A stretch of DNA of 64,000 nt from Condylostoma magnum (Eukaryota > Ciliophora > Heterotrichea > Heterotrichida > Condylostomatidae): positions 1-64,000 of the forward strand of contig CAKKTI010000057.1 of the NCBI GenBank assembly GCA_920105805.1. The letters are read 5' to 3'. The position numbers were made by a program, and so were the translations under genes. The notes under the pieces were generated by a model. It saw nothing but the letters and a program-made list of their open reading frames with translations. It was not told the origin of the DNA and did not search any database. The stretch's first letter is position 1; each line of letters begins with the position of its first letter. Positions 49,342 through 64,000 of the stretch are shown here, piece by piece.

Positions 49342-50208
49342 ATGGTAGATTAAAGCGAATCTACAGGTCTTAAAAAACTCCTATAAAGTTTATTTAATGC
49401 AGGTAAACTTACAATATTACTATAAGATATTCCTTATTCTAACATCATACTTGAATCTTTTGCATTTCCTCCCTTAACTTAAATTAAACAGATATTCAAT
49501 AACCCGGATGTTAATATTTTACTAGAAGACTGCACTTTGTATATTCCTAAGCGGTTTAAAGATTGTTAGACAGGTTATTCAGCTAATGGAGCTTAACTAA
49601 TTAACCAAGATATCGTTAAAAGATCAATCGCCTTGTGTAGAAATGGCATATCTTATAATACAATAGCCAAATTATTTGCCTTAAGAAGTAGTAACACAGT
49701 TTAATCTTGAGATAATTTTGAAGGAGTTTAGGATATCCAAAATCGATTGCTATGAAAAGTGTAAAAAGCAGGAATTATGTAACTATTGAAACAAGGATTT
49801 AATATAGAATTAATTCAATAATATCTAGAACTTAAATAAGAGTATATAAACTTTCTTTTGGGCATAGAAAATAATGAAATTACACCATTTTTCAAGGAGT
49901 AAAAAGAAAGGGCTCTAGATGTATATAATAACTCTCATGAAAAATCCTTAGAATATACCAGCTAATTACTCTAAATACCATGGTAAAGCCTTAAATAATG
50001 ACTAGAATTGTAAAACTAAGGAATTGACATGCAGGATGACAACTTAGCAGGATTTCCTATACAAACTGATGAACATTATGCATATGATATAAAGAGAGAT
50101 GCTGTTGAAGATTGTTTTCTTAATAAGAACTTTCAACAATCTGCAGAGGATTATGAAGTTAATTTAGAAGATCTGCAAAATTGGATAGATAGTTTGAATA
50201 ACGTTTAG
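49342..50208 (+). CDS. Protein with repeated helix-turn-helix motifs
   Basis: About 288 aa. Several segments look like homeodomain/psq-type helix-turn-helix units: DIVKRSIALCRNGISYNTIA followed by KLFALRSSNTVQSW; EYTSQLLQIPWQSLKQWLEL; and at the C-terminus KRDAVEDCFLNKNFQQSAED followed by YEVNLEDLQNWIDS. Such arrays occur in transposase DNA-binding domains and in proteins domesticated from them; no catalytic domain is visible. A DNA-binding role is inferred. TAG 50206-50208 is the chosen stop, but the frame stays open to about 50,340. It starts 22 bp after the helicase. Confidence 0.6.
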
Positions 50209-50713
50209 TTAATAAAAGTAATTCTTAATATATTAACCACAACCCTAAAAATACAGAAGCTGGTTGAATATCTCAAGTTCTATTAGAAACTTCTAAAGAT
50301 AATTACATACAATCTAATTACAATTCTAAATTGTTAATAATTTCTCCATATTTGTACTATTAAATAATAGCCTTACATTTTAACTACAAAAAGCATACTT
50401 CAGTACATAGGATTCTAGTGATTAAATAAGGTAATTTTCATAATTTAGTTTTAATAATTATATCTAAAAGCAATCTTGGTTTCTAGATAAACATAAAAAT
50501 AACAATACACTACTTAAACTATATATAGCTACCATTATAGTATAATACAAAATTACAAACTCATCCAAAAAAAACAAATCCCGTGATAAATTTAACTTCC
50601 AAAATCCTTTTACTGATATATCCAACTAAAACAACACAATATTTATAAGTTTATTAACTGACTTCAAACTCACATTTTACAAAATCATCAAAAAGAGGGA
50701 AAACAGTGGCGGA
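50209..50713. other. AT-rich stretch without a clear gene
   Basis: About 500 bp. The first ~130 bp could be a continuation of the upstream HTH gene (another frame also looks weakly protein-like). The rest is low-complexity A/T. No RNA gene or repeat recognised. Confidence 0.4.
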
Positions 50714-54274
<3,561 letters not shown>

Positions 54275-54359
54275 AATGGAAGCAGTGTATAATGCCACCT
54301 GCAAAACATCTACTGAAATTTAAGTGAAATTCTTTATTATATTCAAGTCTCAATTACTA

Positions 54360-54863
54360 TTAAAATATTAAAAAATTCATTCCTACTTTTATAATATCTA
54401 AAACATCCGTCCAAAACTCTTTATTACCTAATCTCTCAAGCGACCTCTGCAGAAAATAAGATCAATTGTATTTATAAAAGCAAATAACACTATAGGTTCC
54501 TAGAATTCCTAGGCATCCAGTCCTTAAAATAGGCCTTCAGCAAGAAAGCCATCTCCTATAACTATAAGCCACTGTATTCTACTCTTAAAAATAAGTATAA
54601 TCTACATACTCCTAACTAGTTTAATTCTTCTACAATAATTATTTTTCATAATCTGTCGGTCCAAAATCATCAAAATCACTAAAATCACTGCTAAAGCTTT
54701 AAAACGAACTCATAGGTGAGGCAGATTTTGGGTACATATTAGTAAATCTTTTAGTAAGTTCCGGAGTTCTCGCCCTAGTACTATGGGACTTAGTAGAATT
54801 CTCAATATCCTAATCATATGGCCGGTAAGGCCTTCTACTAGTATTACTTGGCTTCCTGCTCAT
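54360..54863 (-). CDS. Small membrane protein, unknown
   Basis: 167 aa. The N-terminal half is Arg/Ser-rich and then acidic (SSDFSDFDDFGPTDYEKQ). A hydrophobic segment (LRTGCLGILGTYSVICFY) is a likely transmembrane helix, followed by a conserved-looking helix (YFLQRSLERLGNKEFWTDVL). Single-pass membrane protein of unknown role; no family recognised. The start at ATG 54863 gives a 24-bp divergent spacing to the next gene; an internal ATG at 54713 is the alternative. TAA TAG end at 54357-54362. Confidence 0.6.
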
Positions 54864-54887
54864 ATTATTTTTCAAGCTCCTATTAAA

Positions 54888-55358
54888 ATGTCAATTTATA
54901 AACGAAATAATAGCATTAAGCCCTCTCGGCCGCCTCGAATAGCTAGAAATGGTAATCTGTCAAGACCTAGATTAGGAAAAAACTAGAATTAAGAGTTTGA
55001 CAGTATGCTTAAAGGATGATTTTCAAATCACTCAAATAGAAACCTGTCATATGACCGCCGAAAATAAGACAATATTATTTGAAGAAATCCTCATGCCAGG
55101 AGACTCACTTATAGTAAAGAACAAAATAGTGGGTAAAGCACTGGTAGAGATAGCTCGTTGAATTCTACCAGAAGTCGTAGAAGCAGTCCTGGATTAAGTA
55201 TTATCAGCTCTCCTAGGTGCAGAGTATAAGGGGTTGTGCATAACTAGTAAATTTTATGTAGATTTTATGATAGATTAGGACGTCTGGAAAGATTAATGCA
55301 AGAAAATGAGAAAAGATTAAGTGGAATCAAAATTCCTAAAGATTTTTTTGATAATTAA
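54888..55358 (+). CDS. Basic Ser/Arg-rich small protein
   Basis: 156 aa, Arg/Ser/Asn-rich (KPSRPPRIARNGNLSRPRLG; NSTRSRRSSPGLS), ending in a helix (YDRLGRLERLMQENEKRLSG). No family. Divergent from the small membrane-protein gene by 24 bp. TAA 55356-55358 is the stop. Confidence 0.55.
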
Positions 55359-55992
55359 TGTTTTTATATAAGTTTAGTATCTCTTACTGATTATTGTTAT
55401 ATTATTTGATAAATAAGATTCCGCTAGCATTTTATTTGAGAAATCGGTTTCACATTTTACTAACTTTATCTTGAGAGTATATATAGATTAATTCTATAGT
55501 ATATTAAACAGTTATATTAAACTTCAAATGAAGAAGTTTTATAATTGTGTATTCTTAGGAAGAATGTTAACACATAAGCTTATAAAAATGCTTAATTATA
55601 CTCTTTTTAGTTGAATAATTGTCTTTAAATAATAAACAAAATATTCAATCGAACTTGCTTAAAGTGTAAGTATATTGTTATATAAAACTTTAAGTCATTT
55701 TTATGTTATAAGTACTTAGTATTCTGTATTTACAAGTATGAATTAAAAATTCACATGTTTACTTTCTGATCCCTTTTAAAAACTGAAATATTGGTTTTGC
55801 TTGAATAATAGATAAAGCCTTTATAATTATATTGCCGGATTAACAGTCTTTGTTTAAAAAATATCTATAAATTTAAGACAATACCTCTTACAATTATAAT
55901 TTCGATTACTTTTGTTACATTTTAAAGGTAAGATTAATGGTTTAAGATAAAATTTATAGTAGAATACACAGATATGTTTGAATAACAATTAA
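55359..55992. other. AT-rich stretch without a clear gene
   Basis: About 630 bp of mostly A/T. One of the longest empty stretches in the window. No convincing frame on either strand, no tRNA-like fold or repeat noticed. Confidence 0.4.
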
Positions 55993-56202
55993 TTAAGTAG
56001 AATTATTAGCAGCTTCACTGAATCGAAGTTTTCTTATAAATTATCCTCTACTCGGTTAATATTCATCTGCTATACTCATAGGTGGAGTTAAATCTCCAAT
56101 AAACGTTGAATTAGCTAAAATTGTTCTAGCTGTTCTTGGATGCAGTAAATTTCCATCCTAATTCAGTAAAATTGTTTTTCTTATGGATTATTTGCCTTCC
56201 AT
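55993..56202 (-). CDS. Small protein, unknown
   Basis: 69 aa from ATG 56202 to TAA 55993-55995: MEGKQSIRKTILLNQDGNLL then a Thr/Pro-containing middle (FIGDLTPPMS) and a basic end (RGQFIRKLRFSEAANNST). Balanced composition in an otherwise A/T-rich region suggests a real small gene; no family recognised. Confidence 0.45.
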
Positions 56203-56518
56203 ATTATAAACTTTTATTATTACAAATTATTTTATAATAGATAATAATGGAGTTTATCCTATTTAACTATATAATAGTACGAAAATATTCTTTTCAACTC
56301 TATGATTTAACAAAAACTTTACTAATATTTTACTGTTCATTATAAGTAAAATGTAATAAAATTTGTCTATTAAATTTGTTCCATTCTCTTTTCACTTATT
56401 TCTGGTAAAATTATTCTGAAGACTAATTCCGAATAATACAAATAATAAGGTAGAAATTTATCTACTTTACCCCCTAAAATAAGATTTAAAATTAACGAAG
56501 TTATATACGTTAAATTAT
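56203..56518. other. AT-rich divergent intergenic region
   Basis: About 315 bp between two divergent starts. Nothing recognised. Confidence 0.4.
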
Positions 56519-57295
56519 ATGTAGCCAGAGTAAAAGAGGGAGAGTGGTTATACCACTACAAACCCAGTTCAAAGCCATAACCCTTCCAAGCGGTGGTGAA
56601 CAATCATAGAAGATGCAAAACTCAAAGAACTAGTAAACAGATTTGGCCCAAAGAACTGAAAAACAATTGCTTCATTCTTTGAAGACAGATCAGATGTTTA
56701 ATGTTTGCATAGATGGCAAAAGGTGCTAAATCCTGAACTGATAAAAGGTCCTTGGACACAATCAGAGGATCAAATTCTTATAAGATTAGTAGAAAGGCAC
56801 GGACCCAAACATTGAAGTGCAGTTGCAAGTTATTTACCAGGAAGAATAGGAAAACAGTGTAGAGAAAGGTGACATAATCACTTAAATCCTGATATTAATA
56901 GAAAGAAGTGGTCAATTGAGGAAGATATAGAAATAATCAAATCACATTTTGAGATTGGAAATAGATGATCTGAAATTGCTAAGAAGTTACCAGGCCGCAC
57001 GGATAATTCTATTAAAAACCACTGAAACTCAACTTTAAAGAGAAAAATGAAAATTGCAGAGAAGGAAGCAAATCTGGAATTACCTTAAAAGAGAAGCAAG
57101 AAAGATGATCCTGTTATAAACTATTTCATTTACCATTTTTAGATGAATGCTTTCTCAACTCCGATTAAGCAGAGTAAAGCTTAGAAAGAAGATACAACTA
57201 TGGTATATGTATCTCCGAATTTTAAAGTTTTCAAGACTTAAGCCAAAATTACAGCTAAAAGAATAATTAAAAGTATCAAAAGAGTAATTAATTAA
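56519..57295 (+). CDS. Three-repeat (R1R2R3) Myb transcription factor
   Basis: 258 aa. Three Myb repeats lie at about residues 24-175 in c-Myb order: RWWTIIEDAKLKELV..NWKTIA..W; GPWTQSEDQILIRLVERHGP..HWSAVA..RWHNHL; KKWSIEEDIEIIKSH..NRWSEIAKKLPGR..IKNHWNS. Six of the structural tryptophans are TGA codons and the rest TGG, a strong internal proof that TGA means Trp. The basic C-terminal tail has no recognised activation domain. Probably a DNA-binding cell-cycle-type regulator or CDC5-like protein; the R3 IKNHWN motif favours a Myb of the R1R2R3 class. TAA 57293-57295 directly abuts the stop of the convergent gene. Confidence 0.95.
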
Positions 57296-59542
57296 TCAAA
57301 ATAAAGAATTTTTAGTCTTGTTCATTGATCGTATTATTCTACATAGCAAAACTATAGGAATAAGTCTGCTTAAGTCCCATACCTGGATAACGTCTAGCTT
57401 GACTTTATTTATTGCTGGTCTGTATAAGAAAATGTTTAAAATGAATACTATAGCGCAATATGATACTGTTATTCAAATAATTTAATCAAGGTAATTTGAC
57501 AGTAAAGCTAATATTTGATCTTCATAAATGTCTTTCAAAATATCAGAAATGTTTACAAGCTTTTCCTTATATTTTCTAACATTAAAAATATCACATTCAT
57601 AACTTAAAGTAAGACCATCTCGTATTGACATAATATCTTAGATGTATATTCCTAGAGCTGCATGTAACCCTTTCTTAAGTATAGTACACTCAGTATCCAA
57701 ACATCCTGACTTTAACCAATAATCATCTATTTATACATCAAGATCAAGTTTTCTAAGATCAGTGCTTAGTAACATATATTCAGAGTATTTAATCAGCTGA
57801 ATTAGCTCTTATTATTTTTAAAGCATACTAGATGTTTATTAGTATTCATCAATTATCAAATAATAGCTTAGCTCTGACTCCGCAAATCGCATTTCTTATA
57901 ACCAAAAATACAAGCTTTAAATTCCTTGCAATCTCAGCCCAAGTCAGTTTTCTACTTATGGTTTGTTTCTAAGTAAAAATTCAATATCTGTGTGAGTTTT
58001 GAAATAAATATACACAAAGAATCCAGCTGATATTGCATAATACACGAATAGTCTGACCATAAGATAAGGCCACTTTCTTGAACATCTTAAATCTTTTCTT
58101 TATGCCTCATTTCTAAACATATGTTGCTCTGGTTCTTCATCATTATCTAGTTTTTTCCCATGAAAGTTTTCAAGTCTTTCTTCACATCTCTATCTCATTT
58201 CTGAAACTACATCTAAGGGTAAACTATAAAAGAATCTTCATACACTTTAATTAGACTACTCTACTTATAAGACTGATGGTATTATTACTATTAAAAGGCA
58301 GAGAACCATTAGAGCTATTGCACTACTTGTTAATGCTATTATTGTTGTTAAAATAGAATCAAGACGTTTAGACTCGTCCTCTATTAGATAATTCATTGAT
58401 TTATTTAGTTGTTTTAATGTATCACCTTCCCCGTTAGCAAAAACATAGAAAAAGGAAGGATTTTATATGTTTATTTGTTAGTTTTTATTTTCATATAAAA
58501 GTCTTGTTTCTTGTACCAGTCTATTCATTGCTTACATTAAAGTAACTTTATTATATGTTTTTTTGTCACCTAATATTTCAGTTATTTTTACTATTTCTTT
58601 TAGATACATATTTTTATGATTTCCATCTTCCCAGCTATCCAACATATCGTAAATTGTATTAATAATATCGTGAAAATCATGGTAAGATTAACTTAATCTT
58701 TATCTTATCTACTCTTCCGTACTATGCAATTATATACCTTAATTTATTAGCTATAAATCTCTTGCATCTTCAGCCATTCTTGAAGAATAAACTCCTCTAT
58801 AGGACATTTACTAAATAATCAAATTATCAATATACTTATCAGTTGCAATAGTCAAATAAATCAGCATAGCCATTACAGCAAAAGCTACTACTAAGCTTGT
58901 TAAAATAAAAGAAACTTTAAACCTAGTCATTGATGTATTCACCCTATTTAATAAGGCTTATGCTGCCTAACTTGATGTAAAACTAGCATTAGAAGAAACA
59001 GATGCACTTAATTAGCTTTAAGTTCCTTTATTAGTGAGCTCCTCATTAGTAGAATTAGATAAAAAGTCAGATTCACTCATACGAGACGAAGAAAAGCTTA
59101 ATTCTTCTAAGTCAACTATTTTGTCATTTTGTTTATCTTCTTAATTTATACTTTTTTCCTGCAGCACTTACTTTATATTTTCTTACTTAATGTTTTCTAA
59201 ATCCTTAACTTCATTTGCTCTTCGTTTTCCTGGGCTAAAATCCGTTTAGGCTATTTGATGAACTATCGGCTGACTCATTATAGTAACATTTAAGTGTTTA
59301 TTCTCCTTTGCTCGAGAAGATTTAAGTATTCCTTTCAACTAATATTTTTGAGGGCCTGCAAATGGAATTTATCTTTGTATATTATGGACACTTTAGTGTA
59401 GTGAATTTGATAAAAGATTTACATATTTTGAATTTTAACTATTAGCTCCATTATCTCTCTTCCAGTTATTAGCCTCAAATTTATCATTAGTTATATAAAT
59501 GATTTAATAATGTATACTTCTTATACTTAAAGAATCAAACAT
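57296..59542 (-). CDS. Four-helix membrane protein, TmcB-like
   Basis: 748 aa. Long cytosolic Ser/Lys/Glu-rich N-terminus (~1-185). TM helices at FKVSFILTSLVVAFAVMAML, LTTIIALTSSAIALMVLCLL, YLMVRLFVYYAISAGFFVYI and WITVSYCAIVFILNIFL, with extended helical regions between (possible sensory domain) and an end segment VWDLSRLIPIVLLCRIIRSM. The layout resembles the C-terminal part of the tiny-macrocysts (TmcB)-like proteins common in ciliates; the next gene is a clearer TmcB relative. Function unknown, probably a plasma-membrane or ciliary sensor. The start at 59542 is chosen because coding composition extends upstream of the ATG at 59278. TGA 57296-57298 abuts the Myb gene's stop. Confidence 0.6.
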
Positions 59543-59644
59543 CATTCATAATTTATAGCTATTAAACTATGAAATGTATTCAAAACATTAATTCAATTTA
59601 TATTAATCTCTGTATTTCTCAAAATTCAAAATAACCTTATTGAC

Positions 59645-61846
59645 TTATAATCCTTTAATTATACTATGTTAATAGTCTTTCAAATAAAATATATTTATAA
59701 AGTTTTTTGAGTGGGATAGTATAAAGTTTTCTTGATTATATATAAGCAGTTCTCTTTACTTTTAAGTAGGTCTTATAGAGGCAATGAAGAACGGATGGGA
59801 ATCTAAAGCAATGCACCTTGATTAAATAAAAACCTCAACTAAGTAGCCAGAGTAGCTAGCTACGATTAAATTGAAAGGAATATTGACATCAGTTGTATTG
59901 GTTGTCTTGGTAAAACGGAGCATGGATCTATTGTGAATTTATAATGTTATTGGAGGTGGTATAAAGCTCACTATGTTTACATTTAAAGCTAGATTTATTG
60001 ATATTCCTAGTACCTAGCTAGCTGTTTTGTTCAAGTATACAATTTCACCTATTGTACTTGGATTACCAGAAATAAAAATCACTCCATTTTTCTAGTCAAA
60101 GTAAGAAATTTTATCGCATAGCAGCATAAACTTCTTCTACTCTTATTTCCTTTAAGTTTCTTATTTTTAAAGCAGTTCATTGCCTTTTTCAGTATCATTG
60201 AATACTTCTGTTAGAAAAGAGCCGTATAATCCTAGAACTTAAGGGTTTTCCGGGTAAGCTCTATACAATTACTTTAAATTATTTCTGCATTTATTTATTT
60301 TCCTATACAGTTGCATTCCATGGCTTTCAATAAGAGATACATTAGGATTTTCCTTGCTTATTTCAGTTCAGAATTTAAAGTTTACCTCAGCTGTTTGTTA
60401 GTCTAATATTACACTTTCTTAGTACATATTCTAAAACTTAACAAAGTCTAACTCTTCAAAATATACATCATAAAAGTCATCTAAATAGCGTTGATACTTA
60501 TAAAGCAAGAAAGATTCTTCTATACTTAAACTTAACCTATGAATTAATCCAAGCTTCAACCGTCCAACATCTTCTTTATGTCTAACTTCACCGTAAAATA
60601 TGAACTATTATATGTAAATCATAGGGCAATCTGCAAACATTTTTATGTAAAGTCTAAACATTTAATTTATGCAGGTTTTTATACGTTTGCTTTCTTCGGT
60701 CAGTCCCTGTGAAGTAGCTTTTATGTATTATTTCAAATACTTCTGGAGTATTAATATTTACTCGTATATGTTTTTATTTTAGGCTATTTAGTCAAATTAC
60801 ACATGTATCATTTGTTACCTTCGCTTATTAAATGCACTTCATGCCATAACTGTAACAGGCAAAGGGAGTATTAAGCTTAAAGTGAAAATGATTGTAGTGT
60901 TGTTAAGAATTATTCCAAAAATTTGTAAAATTCCTAGTATAAGCATTAGAAAAAAGCATAAAAAGTTGCTAAAATTTGGAATTTTTCTATAGTAGGGTTA
61001 GTAATAATAGTAATTATAGATTACTGGGATTGTTAGCAGAGATAAAATAATTAAGTAAATTACTCTATACTACTGGATCAAATTTACATAGAATCATATA
61101 ATACAAGAGATAATAATTAATTTTATCTAATCGATTTTAGCATAAGGCATAGAGTAAATTTTATAATCTTTTCTTGTAATAAACTACTCATATCCGAATG
61201 TAGATTGCATAAGTACCAAAATCAGCATCATTACGTAAAATAGCAAGGCTATCTTTCCTAATTCTTAAATATAAGAATCATTTAAACTCTCTAACTAGTA
61301 TAGATACTCAAATTCGTTTTGAAAGGCAGAGTACATTCAAATAGCAACTAAATTACAACTAAATGGAATAAATAATACTTTATTCTGTAAGTCTAACATT
61401 ATAGAGAGGGGGCGTATTACAAAGCTATTTTACTTTTTGTGTCCTAATGCTATTCGAATATATAGAATTGATATCATACAATATACTAAAAGAATATATG
61501 ATAAAATTACTATAAACAGTAGCTCGCCCATTTCCAAGTTTACAAGTAAGAAATCTAATCGACAATATAAAGTAAAATTTTAAAATCACTGATAGGATTT
61601 TGACTAATCGATACCTGGGAGTGGCATCTATAAGCTTACTAGCTAAATAAGAATTCATAATCAAATCAGCAAATGGCCGATTGATTTACGCTTTGGTTGC
61701 TCTATTCGTGTATTTGTATTCTAAAATCTGTAAATTTGGTAAAAGATTTCATATACTCTATCTATTATTTCCTTTACTTTTTGCCTTATTAATAATTCGT
61801 ATGAATCTGATACAAGCTCCTCTTCCTGGACTTCAAATCTAACCAT
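59645..61846 (-). CDS. Tiny macrocysts (TmcB)-like multi-pass membrane protein
   Basis: 733 aa. The N-terminal ~330 residues hold several TM helices (LLFIVILSYILLVYCMISIL; IALLFYVMMLILVLM; VIYLIILSLLTIPVIY; LCFFLMLILGILQIFGIIL; TLSLILPLPVTVMAW). The cytosolic half has the family's signature helices (KFWTEISKENPNV; NNLKQLYRAYPENPQV then LGLYGSFLTEVFND) followed by a PAS-like region (GVIFISGNPSTIGEIVYLNK, TASQVLGI). TmcB proteins are named from a Dictyostelium mating gene; ciliates have many copies. A sensory role is inferred. Tandem with a related gene, 102 bp apart. Stop TAA 59645-59647. Confidence 0.7.
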
Positions 61847-62624
61847 TTATAGTTATCTAACTAATTAAAAAATTACATACTTGTAATCAGCCTATATTTG
61901 TATTTTAAATCTTAAGCTTTATATTAGCTAAGTTTAGATATAGAAAGCTTAGAGATCAAATTATAAGAAATTAATATAAGTCCTCATATGATCTTTTACT
62001 CTTTATAACTAAAGGTATTATTCATAGAGTACCAAGAATAAAATCAAGCATCAAACTTTCGTGTTTTGTGAATATTCTAGTTGTGTAAGTTATTTAAATG
62101 TAATTTTGTATTCTAATATACCAAAATTGTAATAAGATGTTGTGTTATATGATAAAGGAAATATACTTTAACTTTATTCAAGGATAATTTCTATGCTGAT
62201 TTATCAAAAAGCTAATCTATACAATGTACATCATACTGATAGGATACTATTTCATCTAATTAAAAGATTGATTGCTTGGGGCAATTTTACAGCAGTGGAA
62301 TTACATATGCATAGGATTATTACAAATAATTTAAAAATTATTTCAACACATCTTCAAGATGCTTTCAGTATATAGTTGATTATCAGATTTAATTTAAAGA
62401 GATTCTAAATAAAGTCCAAAAATCAAATTTTAGAGATTAGTAAAATGTATAACATAAATGTTGAGTTATCGTAATTATTCAAAATCTAGGAAATAAGTCT
62501 AGGTAAATTTATTCAAAATAGTCAAATTGATATGTATTTCTAGAATTAGCTCTTTCATACTATAATACTTTTAAATGTAATTATTTTGTATTGTTATTCC
62601 AAAAATGTGAAGTGATTTAATAAC
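61847..62624. other. AT-rich stretch without a clear gene
   Basis: About 780 bp, the longest empty stretch. A 60-codon frame (62193-62375, +) has no TAA/TAG and could continue to ~62,590 with Q/W recoding, but I cannot call it a gene. Two segments (about 62,090-62,135 and 62,570-62,612) are imperfect copies of each other (TTAAATGTAATT..TTTTGTATT..CCAAAA). Confidence 0.4.
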
Positions 62625-63734
62625 TAGTCATATTTATACAAAGCTAAAGTTTTCGTATCGTCTATTTTTTTTGACTTTCTACTTCTTAATGAATTTTCTA
62701 ACTGCTTCAATGTTTCCTTTAATAGAGTTTCTCTCAGTAGGAAGCTCTTAATAATCATTTAAATCGATTAGTTAATTACCTTTACAAAATGCTTAGCATC
62801 TTATATTTTCAATATAATATTCCTATACTCCTTCATCCAATTCTCCTTAGTTATCCAATTATTCCGAATTGTTTGCTTATTTCCCAGATTAATAAAATAT
62901 ATTAATGATCTTCCCAATAATTCCTTGTCTTTGTCTAATCCGATAATTAAACTAACAAATCAAGTTTTTATAATTTGGCTTTTCATAATAATCTAGTCTC
63001 CTGCAATAGTTTACTAGGTTTTGAATAACCATAGGCTAAGTTTTTAAGAATTCTGATTGATGCACTTTTAATTTTTAATCAATTATCTATTCCTGATTTT
63101 CTGATTAGAACCACGGTAAATTTCCATTCAATAGATACAAAAGTAGGTAAGATAAAGCTATCATATCGTCCCGTCGGCTTGTTCTAATTCTTTGCATAGC
63201 ATAGGGAGAAGATAAGGCCAAGTTACCATACAAATTTTATACTCCTTCTTACTACACATGCTTGTTAGTATAGAGATCAATAAATTTCCTAACTATCCCT
63301 AAATCAATAAGCTTATAGTTATTTTAATCATTTACAACAATATTTGACGGCTTTAAATCATTATAAGTATAACCTTTGTCGTGTAAATTTTATAATGCCT
63401 ATATCAAAAATTTGCCGATTTTAAAAGTCTCTAATTCAGATCAATACTAATTTTAGTTTATTTTGTCATTTAAGGACTTTCCAAAATATTCCATAACAAT
63501 AAAGTATTATTGTCTAATGAATCCATGCCAATAAAATTTTGGAAAGTACTTTGAGTCTAATTATGATAGTATATTCCCTTCTTCCTATTGATTTGCTTTA
63601 GTGACAATGTATTGTTTTATTACTACTGGTTTATTTGTTTAAATATCAACTCCTTCATATACTATTCCTTATGCTCCTTCACCAATTTTTCTTCCTAGCT
63701 CAAACCTTTCGTCTATCATAAAATTTATAAACAT
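62625..63734 (-). CDS. CK1-like protein kinase with altered catalytic motifs
   Basis: 369 aa. Residues ~9-270 form a CK1-type kinase domain: GRKIGEGAQGIVYEGVD, VVIKQYIV, EEGNILSQL, FIVMEYFGKSLND, the catalytic loop TYNDLKPSNIVV (usual HRD is YND, Asp kept), and DLG instead of DFG in KLIDLGIVRKF. The substrate-lobe segment NLALSSPYAMQ and RRDDMIALSYLLLYLLNGNLP WF are CK1-like. The tail is ~95 aa, charged. Probably active but divergent. Stop TAG 62625-62627. An internal ATG six codons in (MIDERFELG) is an alternative start. Confidence 0.8.
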
Positions 63735-63810
63735 GAAAATAAGTAATAAAGTTGATAAAGTAAATGACTTGCATAGTGATTAGTTGAAATTTAATTTTTG
63801 ATTGTAAGTT

Positions 63811-64000
63811 TTATTGCTTAATATACCCCAAGTTTTTTGAATATCTCTAATTGAAATTCTTATATTATAGGTTATCTTTAGTCAAAACTTGGGATTAATT
63901 TATCTTTAATTCTAGCCTATTCAAAATTATTTGCTTACCTTTAGACTCAAGTTTAAGGAATTTAATGCTCAATTGCACTTCTCTAATTTATTAAATCTTT
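63811..64000 (-). CDS. 3' end of a gene running off the right edge
   Basis: From the window edge the minus strand reads DLINQRSAIEHQIPQTW.., then after removal of a 22-nt intron (63917-63938) RLELKINQSQVLTKDN.. and ends at TAA 63811-63813 (..NLGYIKQ). Too little is visible to assign a family. It lies 76 bp upstream of the CK1-like kinase gene, same direction. Confidence 0.5.
63917..63938 (-). other. Candidate 22-nt intron
   Basis: On the minus strand it begins GTAAGCAAAT and ends TTGAATAG, and sits between AAAG and GCTAG. Same donor as the 25-nt intron at 985-1009. Confidence 0.55.

Noticed and set aside
61425-61664. Minus ORF of 79 codons inside the TmcB-like gene
   Set aside because: The other minus frame gives continuous membrane helices and the family motifs over the full gene; this one is a shadow.

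Overview
The window reads as macronuclear-type DNA of a ciliate with a non-standard genetic code. TAA and TAG are read as glutamine inside conserved domains. TGA is read as tryptophan, for example in the pore of a calcium channel and at six Myb-repeat tryptophans. Yet gene ends also coincide with TAA, TAG or TGA. This 'every codon is sense, all three stops also terminate' pattern matches the code known from the heterotrich Condylostoma (NCBI table 28). A karyorelict code with TGA as the only stop fits worse, because many genes have no in-frame TGA at their ends while a TAA or TAG sits within a few bases of the neighbouring gene. Coding is AT-rich. Introns look rare and tiny (candidates of 22 and 25 nt, GT..AG). 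ORFs called with the standard code are short fragments or shadows.

About 46 genes are packed with little space between them.
1-5.4 kb: a glutamine-rich coiled-coil protein (running off the left edge), a PH-like/CaMK-type kinase, and a CK1-type kinase convergent with a fibronectin-III-like gene.
5.9-11.6 kb: a DPY30-motif gene diverging from a four-domain EEEE calcium channel, followed by an IQ-motif (calmodulin-binding) protein.
11.6-20.9 kb: a leftward tandem array of M14 carboxypeptidase, RBM26/27-like, SPT16, CUE-CCCH-RING protein and TRP-like channel, with gaps of 4 to 35 bp.
21.0-27.3 kb: a rightward trio of a two-kinase protein with a central ANTH-like region, a long coiled coil and a FYVE-related zinc finger.
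27.5-36.4 kb: a Venus-flytrap multi-pass receptor, unknown basic proteins, RNase H1 with a peculiar 348-bp in-frame direct-repeat structure, and unknown genes.
36.4-46.5 kb: a secreted Cys protein, CLPTM1, an ankyrin gene split by a 100-N scaffold gap, a PG-rich (sperm-tail-type) protein, B-box/kelch, kelch, NAD kinase and a small gene.
46.6-57.3 kb: a DHX16/PRP2 helicase, an HTH-repeat protein, INO80, small genes and a three-repeat Myb.
57.3-64 kb: two tandem TmcB-like membrane proteins, a CK1-like kinase and a partial gene.

Functional themes are chromatin and splicing (SPT16, INO80, DPY30, DHX16, RBM26), excitability and calcium signalling (Cav, IQ protein, TRP) and kinases. I see no sign that neighbours form functional operons; the tight packing looks like general compaction. 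The most unusual items are: convergent genes whose stop codons abut or overlap; the NAK-ANTH-TKL double kinase; an SPT16 lacking the first lobe of its N-terminal domain; the RNase H1 direct-repeat insertion; and a kelch ORF directly in frame with NAD kinase. All translations were done by eye. Gene ends are the least certain part, because every stop codon can also be sense.
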